The notes: generated by a model from the letters alone, not told the origin. Positions 16,969 to 26,550 are shown, counted from the first letter of the stretch. The stretch: 64,000 bases of DNA from Streptomyces rubiginosohelvolus (GCF_014649875.1 NZ_BMTW01000009.1:124001-188000), one strand, 5' to 3'. A program made the numbers and translations.

Positions 16969-18200
16969 GAGCCGCCTCCCAGGCCCAGCAGCCCGGCCAT
17001 GCCCTCGGCCGGCGGCTGGGAGGTCGCGGCTGCCCCGTCCACGGCTCCGGGCAGCTTCATCGAGCCCGGGACGGCGGGTTTCGGCACCGGGCCGCCCTTG
17101 GGGGCGTTGGCGCTGCCCCGGACGTTGATGCCGGTGCCGGGTGAGGACGTGCAGCGGGCGGCGGTGTTCACGGCGGGCCCGGCCGAGGTGTTGAGCCCGT
17201 TGCGGTAGACCGTGCCGCCGTAACCGGCGGTGCAGGGCAGCGGTTCGAAGAAGGTGACGGACATCCCGAACCGGGCGCCGTCGTCGTCGACCGCGCTCGC
17301 CCCGGCGGCGGCGACGGCGGGAAGTTTCACGAGGAGTTCCTCCAGGCCGCGTTGGCGGGTGACGGCCACTTCCGATGTGGTGAGGAGGTTCGCGACGACG
17401 ACGCCGAAGGCCGGGTCCACGTCGCGCAGCAGTCCGCTGATCTGGACGGCGGCGTCCGGGGTGGTCGCGATGAGGCGGCGCAGGTCGGCGTCGGAGCCCT
17501 TGAGTTCGGCGGCCAGTTCCTTCGCGCCCCTGGCAAAACCCTTGAGCGCCTTGCCCTGTTCGGCCTGGGTGCGCAGGACCTGCTCACCGTCGGCCATCAG
17601 CCGGGTCGTGACCGGCAGGGCCTGGTCCGCCGCCTCGATGAAGTCGCCGCTGGTGTCCAGGAGGACCTGGAGGTCGTCGCCGCGCCCTTCGAAGGCGGCC
17701 CCGAACTCCTCGACGACGGTCCGCAGGCTCTCCAGGTTCACCGAGCTCGCCAGGTCGTCGACGCTGGTGAGGACGTCGGTGGGGGGTGCCGGAATGGTGG
17801 TGTCGGCTTCGTCGATGACCGAGCCGTTGCCCAGGAAGGGGCCCTCCGTCCGGGTGGGCCGCAGGTCGACGTACTGCTCGCCGACCGCCGAGAGGTTCGC
17901 CACGACGGCCGTGAGGCTGTCCGGGATCCGCGGGGCGTCCTTCTCGATCCGCAGCTCGGCCTCGACACCGTTCTCGGTCAGCTCGATGGGGCCGACGCGG
18001 CCCACGGAGACGCCCCGGTAGGTGACGTTGGAGTGGGTGTAGAGGCCGCCTGTCTGCGGGAGTTGGACCGTGACGGTGTAGTAGCTGCGCAATCCGACGT
18101 AGTGGCCGAGATCGGCGTAGCGGACACCCAGGTAGCCGAGGACGAGGACGGCGATGACGAGGAAGGCGAGGTTCTTCAGCCGGACGGCGAGGGTGATCAC
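16965..18200 (-). CDS. mceF: MCE family protein, sixth in the operon (MceF)
   Basis: 411-aa substrate-binding/tunnel subunit of the Mce lipid importer. An N-terminal helix (FLVIAVLVLGYLGV) anchors it; the MCE domain follows at about residues 38-118 (TGGLYTHSNVTYRGVSVGRV, ANLSAVGEQYVDLRP), then a long helical region that in Mce proteins forms the lipid channel across the envelope, and a C-terminal Cys-containing segment (LPCTAGYGG, ARCTSSPG). It overlaps mceE by 4 nt. MceF is known to be the position-six subunit of the hetero-hexamer. Confidence 0.9.
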   Translation of the reverse strand: MITLAVRLKNLAFLVIAVLVLGYLGVRYADLGHYVGLRSYYTVTVQLPQTGGLYTHSNVTYRGVSVGRVGPIELTENGVEAELRIEKDAPRIPDSLTAVVANLSAVGEQYVDLRPTRTEGPFLGNGSVIDEADTTIPAPPTDVLTSVDDLASSVNLESLRTVVEEFGAAFEGRGDDLQVLLDTSGDFIEAADQALPVTTRLMADGEQVLRTQAEQGKALKGFARGAKELAAELKGSDADLRRLIATTPDAAVQISGLLRDVDPAFGVVVANLLTTSEVAVTRQRGLEELLVKLPAVAAAGASAVDDDGARFGMSVTFFEPLPCTAGYGGTVYRNGLNTSAGPAVNTAARCTSSPGTGINVRGSANAPKGGPVPKPAVPGSMKLPGAVDGAAATSQPPAEGMAGLLGLGGGS

Positions 18201-19387
18201 GGTGTCGCCTCCTTCGTGGTCTTCGGCGTACCCGACACGGCGGGCAGCGGGAGCGGGAGCGGCAGCGCGCCCTTGACCGACGCGGCGGCCGGTTCCTCTC
18301 CCTCTGCCGGGGGCTCGGGAATTCCCGGCGGGTCCGGGGTGAGGGCCGGGATGATCTGCGTCCCGGGCATGGCCGTCACGTCCAGGTAGACGTTGAGGTA
18401 ATCGCCCTTGACGCCGCGCAGCACCTCGTCGGTGAAGGGGTAGGTCAGCAGCACCTGGAGCGAGTTCGGGAGGTCCTGGCCCGAGTCGGCGAGCGCCTTG
18501 AGGGTCGGGGCGAGCGCCTTGAGGTCGGCGATCATGTCGGCCTTGCTCCGGTTGATGGTGTCGACCGCGACCGTGGACAGGGTGTCGAGGGAGCGCAGCA
18601 TGGTCAGCAGGGAGCCGCGCTGCTTCTCCAGGACTTTGAGTCCGGGGCTGAGCCCGGTGAGGACGGTGCCGACGTCCTGTTTGCGGGTGGCGAGGGTGGT
18701 GGCGAGCCGGTTGACGCCGTCGAGTGCCCGGGTGATGTCGCCCTTGTTCTCGTCCAGGTTGGTCACGAGGGTGTCGACCCGGTTGAGCACCGAGCGGATC
18801 TGCGGTTCCTGCCCGGCGAGCGCCTTGTTCAGCTCGGTGGTGATGGTCTTGAGCTGGTTGACCCCGCCCCCGTTGAGGAGCATGGACAGGGCTCCGAAGA
18901 CCTCTTCGACCTCGGGGTTCCTGTTGGTGCGGGAGACGGGGATGCGGCCGGCGCTCGCGAGCGATCCGTGGGCGGTGCCCTCGGGGGGCGGGGCGAGCTG
19001 GATGAACTTCTCGCCGAGCAGGCTGGACTGTTCGAGCCGGGCGTAGGCGTTGGCGGGAAGCTCGACCTTGCCGTTGACCTGCATGGTGACCCGGGCCCGC
19101 CAGCCGTCCGGGGCGAGCGTGATCTTCGTGACGCGCCCCACCGAGACGTCGTTGACCTTGACCGAGGACTGCGGGGCGAGGCTGAGGACGTCGCCGAACT
19201 CGGCGGTGACCTCGTACGGCCGGTCGCCGAGGTCCGCGCCGCCGGGCAGCGGGATCTGCTCGATGCCGGTGAAGGAGGGGGCGTCGGGGCGGACCACGAC
19301 CAGGGCGATCAGCGCGCCGGTGGCGAGCAGCGCGACCGCGCCGACGGCCGCCCGTGCGGCGGGTCTGCGCCGGTTCTCGTCGTTCAT
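18197..19387 (-). CDS. mceE: MCE family protein, fifth in the operon (MceE)
   Basis: 396-aa MCE protein. Anchor helix at about residues 13-31, MCE domain about 55-140 (YEVTAEFGDVLSLAPQSSVKVNDVSVGRV, quoted as landmarks; LLGEKFIQLAPP), then a helical tail and a C-terminal Pro-rich end. In mycobacteria the fifth subunit is usually a lipoprotein (LprK type); here the N-terminal hydrophobic segment has no cysteine and so no lipobox, which is a real difference. Overlaps of 4 nt on both sides place it within the operon. Confidence 0.88.
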   Translation of the reverse strand: MNDENRRRPAARAAVGAVALLATGALIALVVVRPDAPSFTGIEQIPLPGGADLGDRPYEVTAEFGDVLSLAPQSSVKVNDVSVGRVTKITLAPDGWRARVTMQVNGKVELPANAYARLEQSSLLGEKFIQLAPPPEGTAHGSLASAGRIPVSRTNRNPEVEEVFGALSMLLNGGGVNQLKTITTELNKALAGQEPQIRSVLNRVDTLVTNLDENKGDITRALDGVNRLATTLATRKQDVGTVLTGLSPGLKVLEKQRGSLLTMLRSLDTLSTVAVDTINRSKADMIADLKALAPTLKALADSGQDLPNSLQVLLTYPFTDEVLRGVKGDYLNVYLDVTAMPGTQIIPALTPDPPGIPEPPAEGEEPAAASVKGALPLPLPLPAVSGTPKTTKEATP

Positions 19388-20559
19388 CGCTCAGCCCCCT
19401 TCTCCTCGTCGGTCCGGCCGGACGTGCCTGTCCTTCCGGCCTCGCCGGGCTTGCCGGGCTGCTTCTCGGGGGTGCCGTAGACCGTGCCGACCTCGGGCAG
19501 CGGCAGGACCGGCAGCGCCTTGCGGCGGGTCGCGTCGACGGGAGCGAGGCCGGTGAGCCGGCCTGCCGCTTCCGCGGCCCCGGGCTCCACCAGCGGTCCG
19601 CCCATGGACAGTTCGTTGAGGTTGGTCCGGCCGTTGAGAGTGCGGTGGGCCGGGTCGTAGGCGTTGAGGACGTTGCCCGCGGCGAGCGGCAGGGTGTCCA
19701 TCGCCTCGGCGAGCGAGGCGCGCTGGTCGACGAGCGCCTGGGTGATCGGCACGAGGGCCTCGACGTTCTTCTTGAGCGAGCCGCGGTTCTTGGCGATGAA
19801 GGTCTTGACCTGGCCGAGGGCGGTGCCGAGCTCCTTGAGGGCGGCGCTGAGGTTCTTCTTGTCGTCGGCGAGGAAGGTGGTGACCGTGTTCAGCTGCTGC
19901 TCGGCGCTGCGGACGTTGCCGTCGTTCTTCTTGAGCATCGTGGTGAAGCTCTGGAGGTACTTCAGGGTGTCGAACAGGTCTCCGCTGCTCTTGTCGAGCG
20001 TCTTGGTGGCCTTGCCGAACTGCTCGATGGAGTCCCCGATGGCCTTGCCGTTCCCGTCGAGGTTCTTCGCCCCGGTGTCCAGGAGCCGGGCCAACGCCCC
20101 GTTCGCGTTCGCCCCGTCGGGGCCGAGCGCGGTGGACAGCTCGGTGATGGAGGCGTACAGCTCGTCGACCTCGACGGGGGTGGCGTTGCGGGCTGCGGGC
20201 AGCACCGCGCCGGCGGCGAGGCGGGGGCCGCCGTCGTAGGCCGGGGCGAGCTGGATGTAGCGGTCGGCGACGAGGCTGGGGGCGACGACGACGGCGTGGG
20301 CGTCCCGGGGGACGTCGATGCCCCGGTCGAGGCGCAGCACGACCTTCACCTCCTTGCCGCGCGGCTCGACGGAGTCGACGGTGCCGACCTTGACGCCGAG
20401 GATCCTCAGGTCGGATCCGGCGTAGACGCCGGTGGCCCGGTCGAAGTAGGCGGTGACGGTGGTCTTGCCGTCCTCCTCCAGGGCACTCACGCCGGTGGCG
20501 GCCACGACGGCGACGAGGGCGAGTCCGGCGCCGATGCCGGTGATGCGGGTGCGTCTCAT
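19384..20559 (-). CDS. mceD: MCE family protein, fourth in the operon (MceD)
   Basis: 391-aa Mce subunit. Anchor helix about residues 7-26 (IGAGLALVAVVAATGVSAL), MCE domain with RATGVYAGSDLRILGVKVGTV and SLVADRYIQLAPAY, then a coiled helical region (TLKYLQSFTTMLKKNDGNV) and a Pro/Lys-rich end. Functions as one of six subunits that carry hydrophobic substrate to the YrbE permease. Separated from mceC by a single base, so translationally linked. Confidence 0.9.
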   Translation of the reverse strand: MRRTRITGIGAGLALVAVVAATGVSALEEDGKTTVTAYFDRATGVYAGSDLRILGVKVGTVDSVEPRGKEVKVVLRLDRGIDVPRDAHAVVVAPSLVADRYIQLAPAYDGGPRLAAGAVLPAARNATPVEVDELYASITELSTALGPDGANANGALARLLDTGAKNLDGNGKAIGDSIEQFGKATKTLDKSSGDLFDTLKYLQSFTTMLKKNDGNVRSAEQQLNTVTTFLADDKKNLSAALKELGTALGQVKTFIAKNRGSLKKNVEALVPITQALVDQRASLAEAMDTLPLAAGNVLNAYDPAHRTLNGRTNLNELSMGGPLVEPGAAEAAGRLTGLAPVDATRRKALPVLPLPEVGTVYGTPEKQPGKPGEAGRTGTSGRTDEEKGAER

Positions 20560-20560
20560 G

Positions 20561-21580
20561 TCAGCGGCCCCCTTGCTGCCGGGGTGGCATGCATCCGGTC
20601 GCCGGGGGTGTGCCGGCGGGGAGGTAGTTCTTGGGCACGACGCCGCAGACGTAGTTGTCGAACCAGCGCCCGCTGCCGAGGGTGTTGCCGACGAGCCGGC
20701 TGTAGGAGCCGGTCGTGGCGAGGACCTTGTCCAGGCTCTTGCGGTTCTTCACCAGGACGGCGGTGACGCGGCCGAGGGAGGCCAGAGTCGGCCCGAGCTG
20801 CTTGTCGTTGTCCTTGACGAGTCCGGTGAGCTGGGTGCCGAGGTCGCGGGTGCCGGTGAGCAGCAGATGGATGGAGTCGCGGCGGGCCCGGATCTCGCCG
20901 AGCAGCAGGTTTCCGTCCTCCAGGAGCGTTTCGAAGCTGCTCTTCTTGCCGTCGAGGGTCTTCGTGAGCTTCTTGCTGCTGCTGAGCAGGGTGGCGAGCT
21001 GGGCGTCGCGTTCGGAGACCGTACGGGAGAGGGCGGAGAGCCCGTCGGCGGCGCTGCGGACGTGGGGCGGGGAGTCCTTGAAGGTGGCGGAGATCGTCTC
21101 GAAGCTCTTGGCGAGCTGGTCGGTGTCGATCTCGCCGATGGTCTCGCCGAGCCCGTTGAACGCCTGGGTGACGTCGTACGGGGAGGTCGTGCGGCTCGCG
21201 GTGATCCGGGAGCCGGGGTCCTGCGGGGCGTCGCCGAGGGGGTCGACGGCGAGGTACTTCTCGCCGAGCAGGGTCTTGATGGCGATGCCCACGGTGGAGG
21301 AGTCGCCGATCCAGGCGTCCTCGACCCGGAAGTCGACGCGGACCTTCGCGCCGTCGAGGGAGACGCCGGTGACCTCGCCGACCTTCACTCCGGCGATGCG
21401 CACCTCGTCGCCGTCGTCGAGTCCGGCGGATTCGGTGAAGTCGGCACTGTAGGAGGTGCCGTTGTCGACGAAGGGCAGGGAGTCGGCGCGCCAGGCGGTG
21501 AGGCCGACGAGGGCCAGGACGAGGAGCCCGACGACGGCGACGGCGACCGGGTTGCGTTCCCGGATGGGGGTGATGCTCAT
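20561..21580 (-). CDS. mceC: MCE family protein, third in the operon (MceC)
   Basis: 339-aa Mce subunit with an anchor helix (VAVAVVGLLVLALVGLTAW), an MCE domain (SAGLDDGDEVRIAGVKVGEV; KTLLGEKYLAVDP) and a helical tail ending in a Cys-bearing segment (NYVCGVVPKNYL, ATGCMPP). The start at 21580 is taken because it gives the usual 4-nt overlap with mceB and places the helix close to the N-terminus. Confidence 0.9.
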   Translation of the reverse strand: MSITPIRERNPVAVAVVGLLVLALVGLTAWRADSLPFVDNGTSYSADFTESAGLDDGDEVRIAGVKVGEVTGVSLDGAKVRVDFRVEDAWIGDSSTVGIAIKTLLGEKYLAVDPLGDAPQDPGSRITASRTTSPYDVTQAFNGLGETIGEIDTDQLAKSFETISATFKDSPPHVRSAADGLSALSRTVSERDAQLATLLSSSKKLTKTLDGKKSSFETLLEDGNLLLGEIRARRDSIHLLLTGTRDLGTQLTGLVKDNDKQLGPTLASLGRVTAVLVKNRKSLDKVLATTGSYSRLVGNTLGSGRWFDNYVCGVVPKNYLPAGTPPATGCMPPRQQGGR

Positions 21581-22608
21581 GCCAGGCACCTCGGTTGGGT
21601 GATCGCGATGCCGGTGGGCGGCTTGCTGCCGTCGTCGTGGGTCACGCCGCTGACCTTCGCTTCGCAGAGGTAGAGGTTGAGCCACGATCCGTAGGACGTC
21701 AGCCGGCTGATGGCCGCCATCTTGGCCGGGGTCTTCTGGAGGAAGTTCTCGATCTGCGGGGTGCCCTTCTCCAGCTGGCCGCTGAGGCGCCCGAGTTGGC
21801 GGATGTCGTCCTTGAGGGGCTTCCTGCCGTCCTGGAAGAGGTCGGCGGTGACGGTGGTGAGCGCGCCCATCGCGGTGATGGCCTCGCCGAGCGGTTTGCG
21901 GTCGCCGGAGAATCCGGTGACGAGCTTCTGGAGGGTGACGACGAGGTCGTCGAAGCCCTCCTCGCGGTCGTTGACCGTCTTGAGGACCGTATTGAGGTTC
22001 GTGATCACCTCGCCGATCACCTTGTCCTTCGCGGCGACGGTCGTGGTGAGCGAGCCGACGTGCCGCAGGATGCTGTCGACGGTGCCGCCCTCGCCCTGGA
22101 GGACCTGGACGATGGAGCCGGCGAGCTGGTTGACGTCGGGCGGCGACAGCCCTTCGAAGAGGGGCTGGAAGCCGTTGAAGAGCTGGGTGAGGTCGAGGGC
22201 CGGGGTGGTGCGGGAGAGCGGGATGGTGTCCCCGGGCGCGAAGGCCTTGCCGACGGGCCCGGGACCCCGGTCGAGGTCGACGTACCGCTGGCCGACCATG
22301 TTGAGGTACTTGATGGACGCGGTCACCGAGGCGGGGAGGTCGCGCCCCTTGCGTACGGCGAAGGCGACCTCGGCGACGCGCCGGTCGGCGAGCCGTACGG
22401 ATTCGACCTGGCCGACCTTCACCCCGGCGATCCGGACGCTGTCGCCGGGGATGAGGCCGGTGGCGTCGGTGAACCGCGCCTTGTACGTGGTGGTGTCGCC
22501 GACGCCCGTGTTGGCGATGGAGAGCCCAAGGACGGTGGTGGCCAGGACGGTGACGACGATGAAGACGAGGGACTTGGCGATCGGTCCCGCGAGCGAGCGG
22601 CGTTTCAC
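21577..22608 (-). CDS. mceB: MCE family protein, second in the operon (MceB)
   Basis: 343-aa Mce subunit. Anchor helix about residues 10-30, MCE domain (DATGLIPGDSVRIAGVKVGQ; KYLNMVGQRYVDLDRGPGP), then a helical domain and a C-terminal Cys (NLYLCEAKVSG). The GTG at 22608 overlaps the mceA stop (GTGA); this start is preferred to upstream in-frame codons lying inside mceA. Confidence 0.9.
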   Translation of the reverse strand: MKRRSLAGPIAKSLVFIVVTVLATTVLGLSIANTGVGDTTTYKARFTDATGLIPGDSVRIAGVKVGQVESVRLADRRVAEVAFAVRKGRDLPASVTASIKYLNMVGQRYVDLDRGPGPVGKAFAPGDTIPLSRTTPALDLTQLFNGFQPLFEGLSPPDVNQLAGSIVQVLQGEGGTVDSILRHVGSLTTTVAAKDKVIGEVITNLNTVLKTVNDREEGFDDLVVTLQKLVTGFSGDRKPLGEAITAMGALTTVTADLFQDGRKPLKDDIRQLGRLSGQLEKGTPQIENFLQKTPAKMAAISRLTSYGSWLNLYLCEAKVSGVTHDDGSKPPTGIAITQPRCLA

Positions 22609-23903
22609 TTGAGCTTCACCTCCGCACCGCGGAAGGCCGGGCCGATGAGCACGCTGCTCCAGTCGGGCAGGTCGTCCGGCCGGACCTTCAGCGAGGGGGC
22701 GACCAGTTCGTTCACGAGCTGCGACTCCTGGGGCGAGTTGGGCAGTCCGAGCGCGGTGTCGGTGCCGTCGCCGCCGTCGCCCCGGGTGGGCGGGGGCGCG
22801 GTGACGTCGGCGGCCCGGCGGGTGTCGGCGGTCGGGGCGTGCTTGCCGACGTACGGCACCGAGTAGCACGTCGGGCCGCCCGTCGCGTTGTAGACCGGGG
22901 TGTCCCTTCCGGGGACGTATTTACCCTTCGAGGGAACGGACTTGACCGACACGTGCAGCCCCGGCTCGTCGGTTCCCTTGCCGAGCGCCTTGTCCATGGC
23001 GGGCACGAATCCGGCCATGGTGCGCAGGGTGCAGGGGAACGACTCGGCGTATTCGGCGAGGAGTTCGAGGGAGGGGCGGCTCGCGGCGGAGAGCCGGATG
23101 AGGTTGTCCTTGTTCTCCCGCAGGAAGGAGGTGACGTCCTGCGCGGCGGCCGTGGTGGTGCCGTGGAGAGCGGCGAGCCGCGCCTCCTCGTCGGCGAGGG
23201 TGGAGCTGGTGACCGTGGCGTCCCGCAGCGCGTCGAGGACGTCCGGCGCGGCGTCCGCGTACAGCGTGCTCACCTTGACGAGTTCCTTGATGTCGGCGTT
23301 GAGGGTGGGGAGTTGGGGGTTGAACTTCTTCAGGTGGTGATCCAGCGTGGTCAGCGTCTCGCCGAGGCGTTCACCGCGTCCCTCCAGCGCCTGGGAGACG
23401 GCGTTGAGGGTGGCGGAGAGCTTCTCGGGCTTCACGGCGGTCAGCAGCGGCAGGACGTTGTCGAGGACCTGTTCCAGCTCGATGGCGTTGCTGGAGCGGT
23501 CCTGCGGGATGACGGCCCCGGCCCGCAGGGTGGTGGCCGCGGGGATACGGGGCGGGACGAGTGCGACGAACCGCGCGCCGAAGAGGGTGGTCGGCAGCAT
23601 CTGGGCGGTGACGTCGGCCGGGACCTGGCCGAGCTTGTCGCGGTCGATGGCCAGGGTGAGCCGGGCGCCGTCGCCGTCGGTGGCGATGGAGCGGACCTGC
23701 CCGATGACGACGCCGCGGAGCTTCACATCGGCGTTGGTGTGCATCTCGTTGCCGACCGATCCGGTGCGGACGGTGACGGTGGCGTCGTCGGTGAAGTCCT
23801 TCTCGTACACGGAGACCGAGACCCACACCAGGACGGCGGGCACCAGCAGGAAGGTGACTCCGGCCAGGCGGCGGCGGATGGTGCGGGTGCTGGATGTGCG
23901 CAT
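22605..23903 (-). CDS. mceA: MCE family protein, first in the operon (MceA)
   Basis: 432-aa Mce subunit. N-terminal helix (GVTFLLVPAVLVWVSVSV), MCE domain at about residues 40-120 (GNEMHTNADVKLRGVVIGQV; LPTTLFGARFVALVPP), helical channel-forming region, then a long C-terminal region with two cysteines (FPCTLRTM and PTCYSVPY) and a Thr/Pro/Gly-rich stretch (about 375-400). The ATG shares one base with the permease stop (TGATG). Confidence 0.9.
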   Translation of the reverse strand: MRTSSTRTIRRRLAGVTFLLVPAVLVWVSVSVYEKDFTDDATVTVRTGSVGNEMHTNADVKLRGVVIGQVRSIATDGDGARLTLAIDRDKLGQVPADVTAQMLPTTLFGARFVALVPPRIPAATTLRAGAVIPQDRSSNAIELEQVLDNVLPLLTAVKPEKLSATLNAVSQALEGRGERLGETLTTLDHHLKKFNPQLPTLNADIKELVKVSTLYADAAPDVLDALRDATVTSSTLADEEARLAALHGTTTAAAQDVTSFLRENKDNLIRLSAASRPSLELLAEYAESFPCTLRTMAGFVPAMDKALGKGTDEPGLHVSVKSVPSKGKYVPGRDTPVYNATGGPTCYSVPYVGKHAPTADTRRAADVTAPPPTRGDGGDGTDTALGLPNSPQESQLVNELVAPSLKVRPDDLPDWSSVLIGPAFRGAEVKLK

Positions 23904-24706
23904 CAGCCGGCCACCTTCACCGTCGTCGTGGCGCCCCAGATGGCGAGCGAGAGGAAGAAGTCGGTGACGCTGATGAGCACGATGGCGTTGCGTACCGAGC
24001 GGCCGACCGCCACCCCCACGCCGGCCGGGCCGCCGGTGGCGTGGAAGCCGTAGTAGCAGTGGGCGAGGATCACCAGCACGCTGAAGATCAGCACCTTGAG
24101 CACCGACAGCAGGACGTCCTGCGGGGAGAGGAAGAGATCGAAGTAGTGGTCGTAGGTGCCTGCCGACTGGCCGTTGAAGAAGATGGTGATCCAGCGGGAG
24201 GCGACGTACGAGGAGAGCAGCCCGATCGCGTACAGCGGGATGATCGCGACGACTCCGGCGATGATCCGGGTGGTGACGAGGTAGGGCATGGAGCGGACGC
24301 CCATCGCCTCCAGGGCGTCGACCTCCTCGTTGATCCGCATCGCGCCGAGTTGGGCGGTGAAGCCCGCGCCGACGGTGGCGGAGAGGGCGAGCCCGGCGAC
24401 CAGGGGGGCGATCTCCCGGGTGTTGAAGTAGGCGGAGACGAACCCGGTGAAGGCCGAGGTGCCGATCTGGTTGAGGGCGGCGTACCCCTGGAGTCCGACG
24501 ACCGTGCCGGTGAACAGGGTCATCGCGATCATGACGCCGATGGTGCCGCCGATGACGCCGAGTCCGCCGCTGCCGAAGGCGACCTCGGCCAGGAGTCGCT
24601 GGACCTCGCGCAGATAGCGGCGCAGGGTGCGGGGAATCCAGAGGAGTGCCCGTACATAGAAGGTGAGTTGATCGCCCGACCGGTCGAGCCAGTTCAGCAT
24701 GGCCAT
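23903..24706 (-). CDS. MlaE/YrbE-family permease B of the mce importer
   Basis: 267-aa integral membrane permease, one of two forming the heterodimeric channel below the Mce hexamer. It has a long amphipathic N-terminal segment and about five transmembrane helices; the MlaE family's central segment is clear (FTAQLGAMRINEEVDALEAMGV), which contacts the Mkl ATPase. Three bases separate it from permease A. Confidence 0.92.
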   Translation of the reverse strand: MAMLNWLDRSGDQLTFYVRALLWIPRTLRRYLREVQRLLAEVAFGSGGLGVIGGTIGVMIAMTLFTGTVVGLQGYAALNQIGTSAFTGFVSAYFNTREIAPLVAGLALSATVGAGFTAQLGAMRINEEVDALEAMGVRSMPYLVTTRIIAGVVAIIPLYAIGLLSSYVASRWITIFFNGQSAGTYDHYFDLFLSPQDVLLSVLKVLIFSVLVILAHCYYGFHATGGPAGVGVAVGRSVRNAIVLISVTDFFLSLAIWGATTTVKVAG

Positions 24707-24709
24707 CGG

Positions 24710-25567
24710 TCAGCTCCCCTTCGCGGGGACGATCTGGAGGTAGATCGCCGTGAGGACCATGTTCACGAAGAACAGCAGCATGAAGGTGATGACGACGGAC
24801 TGGTTGACCGCGTCGCCGACGCCCTTGGGGCCGCCGCGGGGGTTGAGGCCTCGGTGGGCGGCGACGATGCCGGCGATGAAGCCGAAGATCAGGGCCTTGA
24901 ACTCGCTGATGTAGAGGTCGGGCAGCTGGGCGAGGGCGGAGAAGCTCGCGAGGTAGGCGCCCGGGGTGCCGTCCTGCATGATCACGTTGAAGAAGTAGCC
25001 GCCGAGCGTGCCGACCACCGAGATCAGCCCGTTGAGCAGGACGGCGACGAGCATGGTGGCGAGCACCCGGGGGACGACGAGGCGCTGGATGGGCGAGACG
25101 CCCATGACCTCCATCGCGTCGAGCTCCTCGCGGATCTTGCGGGAGCCGAGATCGGCGCAGATCGCGGAGCCGGCGGCGCCGGAGATCAGCAGCGCCACGA
25201 TGAGCGGGCTCGCCTGCTGGATCACGGCGAGGACGCTGGCACCGCCGGTGAAGGACTGGGCGCCGAGCTGCTGGGTGAGGGAGCCGACCTGGAGGGCGAT
25301 GACCGCGCCGAACGGGATGGAGACGAGGGCGGCGGGCAGGATCGTGACGCTCGCGACGAACCAGAACTGCTCGATGAACTCCCGCACCTGGAACGGTCTG
25401 CGGAAGATGGCCCGGGCCACGGCGACGGCGAGCGCGAACAGCTTCCCGGTCTCGCGGAGCGGGGCGAGCAGCCGGGAGGGGCGGGCCTGGCCGGGGGCCT
25501 TCCCGGAGGTGGCCGGCGGGGGCTTTTCGGGCGGCTCGGGCGGCCGCACCGGCATCGGGGCGGTCAC
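24710..25567 (-). CDS. MlaE/YrbE-family permease A of the mce importer
   Basis: 285-aa permease with a Pro-rich cytoplasmic N-terminus (about residues 1-30), then the MlaE core with ADLGSRKIREELDAMEVMGV as the ATPase-contact loop. The GTG start overlaps the mkl stop (4 nt). Permeases A and B are related but distinct, as in mycobacterial yrbE pairs. Confidence 0.92.
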   Translation of the reverse strand: MTAPMPVRPPEPPEKPPPATSGKAPGQARPSRLLAPLRETGKLFALAVAVARAIFRRPFQVREFIEQFWFVASVTILPAALVSIPFGAVIALQVGSLTQQLGAQSFTGGASVLAVIQQASPLIVALLISGAAGSAICADLGSRKIREELDAMEVMGVSPIQRLVVPRVLATMLVAVLLNGLISVVGTLGGYFFNVIMQDGTPGAYLASFSALAQLPDLYISEFKALIFGFIAGIVAAHRGLNPRGGPKGVGDAVNQSVVITFMLLFFVNMVLTAIYLQIVPAKGS

Positions 25568-26550
25568 GCGCGCGCACCTCCCGCGGCGGGGGCGTAGCTG
25601 TCGAGGATCGCCGTACGGGCGGCCTCCGGCAGCTGGCCCATCATCGACATGACCCGCTCGCGTCGGCGCAGCGCTCCCTGGCGTACGGGCATCCCGGGCG
25701 AGGGCTCCAGCTGGGGGACGACGGTGCGGGGGCCGGTGGGCAGCGGGACGGTGTCGGCCAGCTGCTCGGCGGCGAGAGTGGCGGCGTCCTTCTCCTCGGA
25801 CATGCCGATGGGCCCTTCGCGGCGTCCGGCGAGGAACTGGGAGACGACCGGGGTATCGCTGGTGAGCAGCACCTCGCGCGGGCCGAAGGTGACGAGGTTG
25901 CGGCAGAACAGCATGCCCATGTTGTCGGGGACGGTCGCCGCGATGTCGAGGTTGTGGGTGACGATGAGCATCGTCGCGTCGATCTGCGCGTTGAGGTCGA
26001 TGAGGAGCTGCGAGAGGTACGCCGTGCGGACCGGGTCGAGGCCGGAGTCCGGTTCGTCGCAGAGAATGATCTGGGGGTCCAGGACGAGGGCCCGGGCGAG
26101 GCCGGCCCGCTTGCGCATACCGCCGGATATCTCGCCCGGCAGCTTTCCCTCGGCGCCGAGGAGCCCGACGACGTCGATGCGTTCCATCACGATGCGACGG
26201 ATCTCGGATTCCTTCTTGCGGGTGTGCTCGCGCAGCGGGAAGGCGATGTTGTCGAAGAGCGACATCGAGCCGAAGAGGGCCCCGTCCTGGAACATGAGGC
26301 CGAAGAGTTTCCGGGTCTCCATGATGTCGCGTTCCGGGCTGTTCACCATGTCGACGCCGTTGATGAGGACGCGCCCCTGTTCGGGTTTCAGAAGCCCGAT
26401 GATGGATTTCAGGAAAACGGTCTTTCCGGTTCCGGAAGGACCGAGCATGACGCTCACTTCACCGGCGGGCAGGGTGAGGCTGACGTCCTGCCAGATGTTC
26501 TGCTTGCCGAAGGATTTCGTCAGGCCCTCGACGACTACTTCGATTCCCAT
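25564..26550 (-). CDS. mkl: Mkl/MlaF-type ATPase of the mce importer
   Basis: 328-aa ABC ATPase that powers the Mce lipid importer. Walker A GPSGTGKT (about residues 38-45), Q-loop FQDGALFGS, signature ISGGMRKRAGLARAL, Walker B IILCDEPDSGLDPV and the switch histidine VTHNLD are present. The C-terminal 80 residues extend past the ABC core (RREGPIGMSEEKDAA onward), as in actinobacterial Mkl. In mycobacteria Mkl is encoded apart from the mce loci; here it leads the operon. GGGAGG precedes the ATG. The 465 bp upstream hold the likely operon promoter. Confidence 0.93.
   Translation of the reverse strand: MGIEVVVEGLTKSFGKQNIWQDVSLTLPAGEVSVMLGPSGTGKTVFLKSIIGLLKPEQGRVLINGVDMVNSPERDIMETRKLFGLMFQDGALFGSMSLFDNIAFPLREHTRKKESEIRRIVMERIDVVGLLGAEGKLPGEISGGMRKRAGLARALVLDPQIILCDEPDSGLDPVRTAYLSQLLIDLNAQIDATMLIVTHNLDIAATVPDNMGMLFCRNLVTFGPREVLLTSDTPVVSQFLAGRREGPIGMSEEKDAATLAAEQLADTVPLPTGPRTVVPQLEPSPGMPVRQGALRRRERVMSMMGQLPEAARTAILDSYAPAAGGARA

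Noticed and set aside
22605..25577. 990-aa minus-strand frame spanning the mceA gene and both permease genes
   Set aside because: Only its last 432 codons are a real gene (mceA). The rest is out of frame with the two MlaE permeases, which have full motifs in their own frames.
23894..25597. 567-aa plus-strand frame across the permease genes
   Set aside because: Antisense shadow; Asp/Glu/Arg/Gly-rich with no recognised domain.
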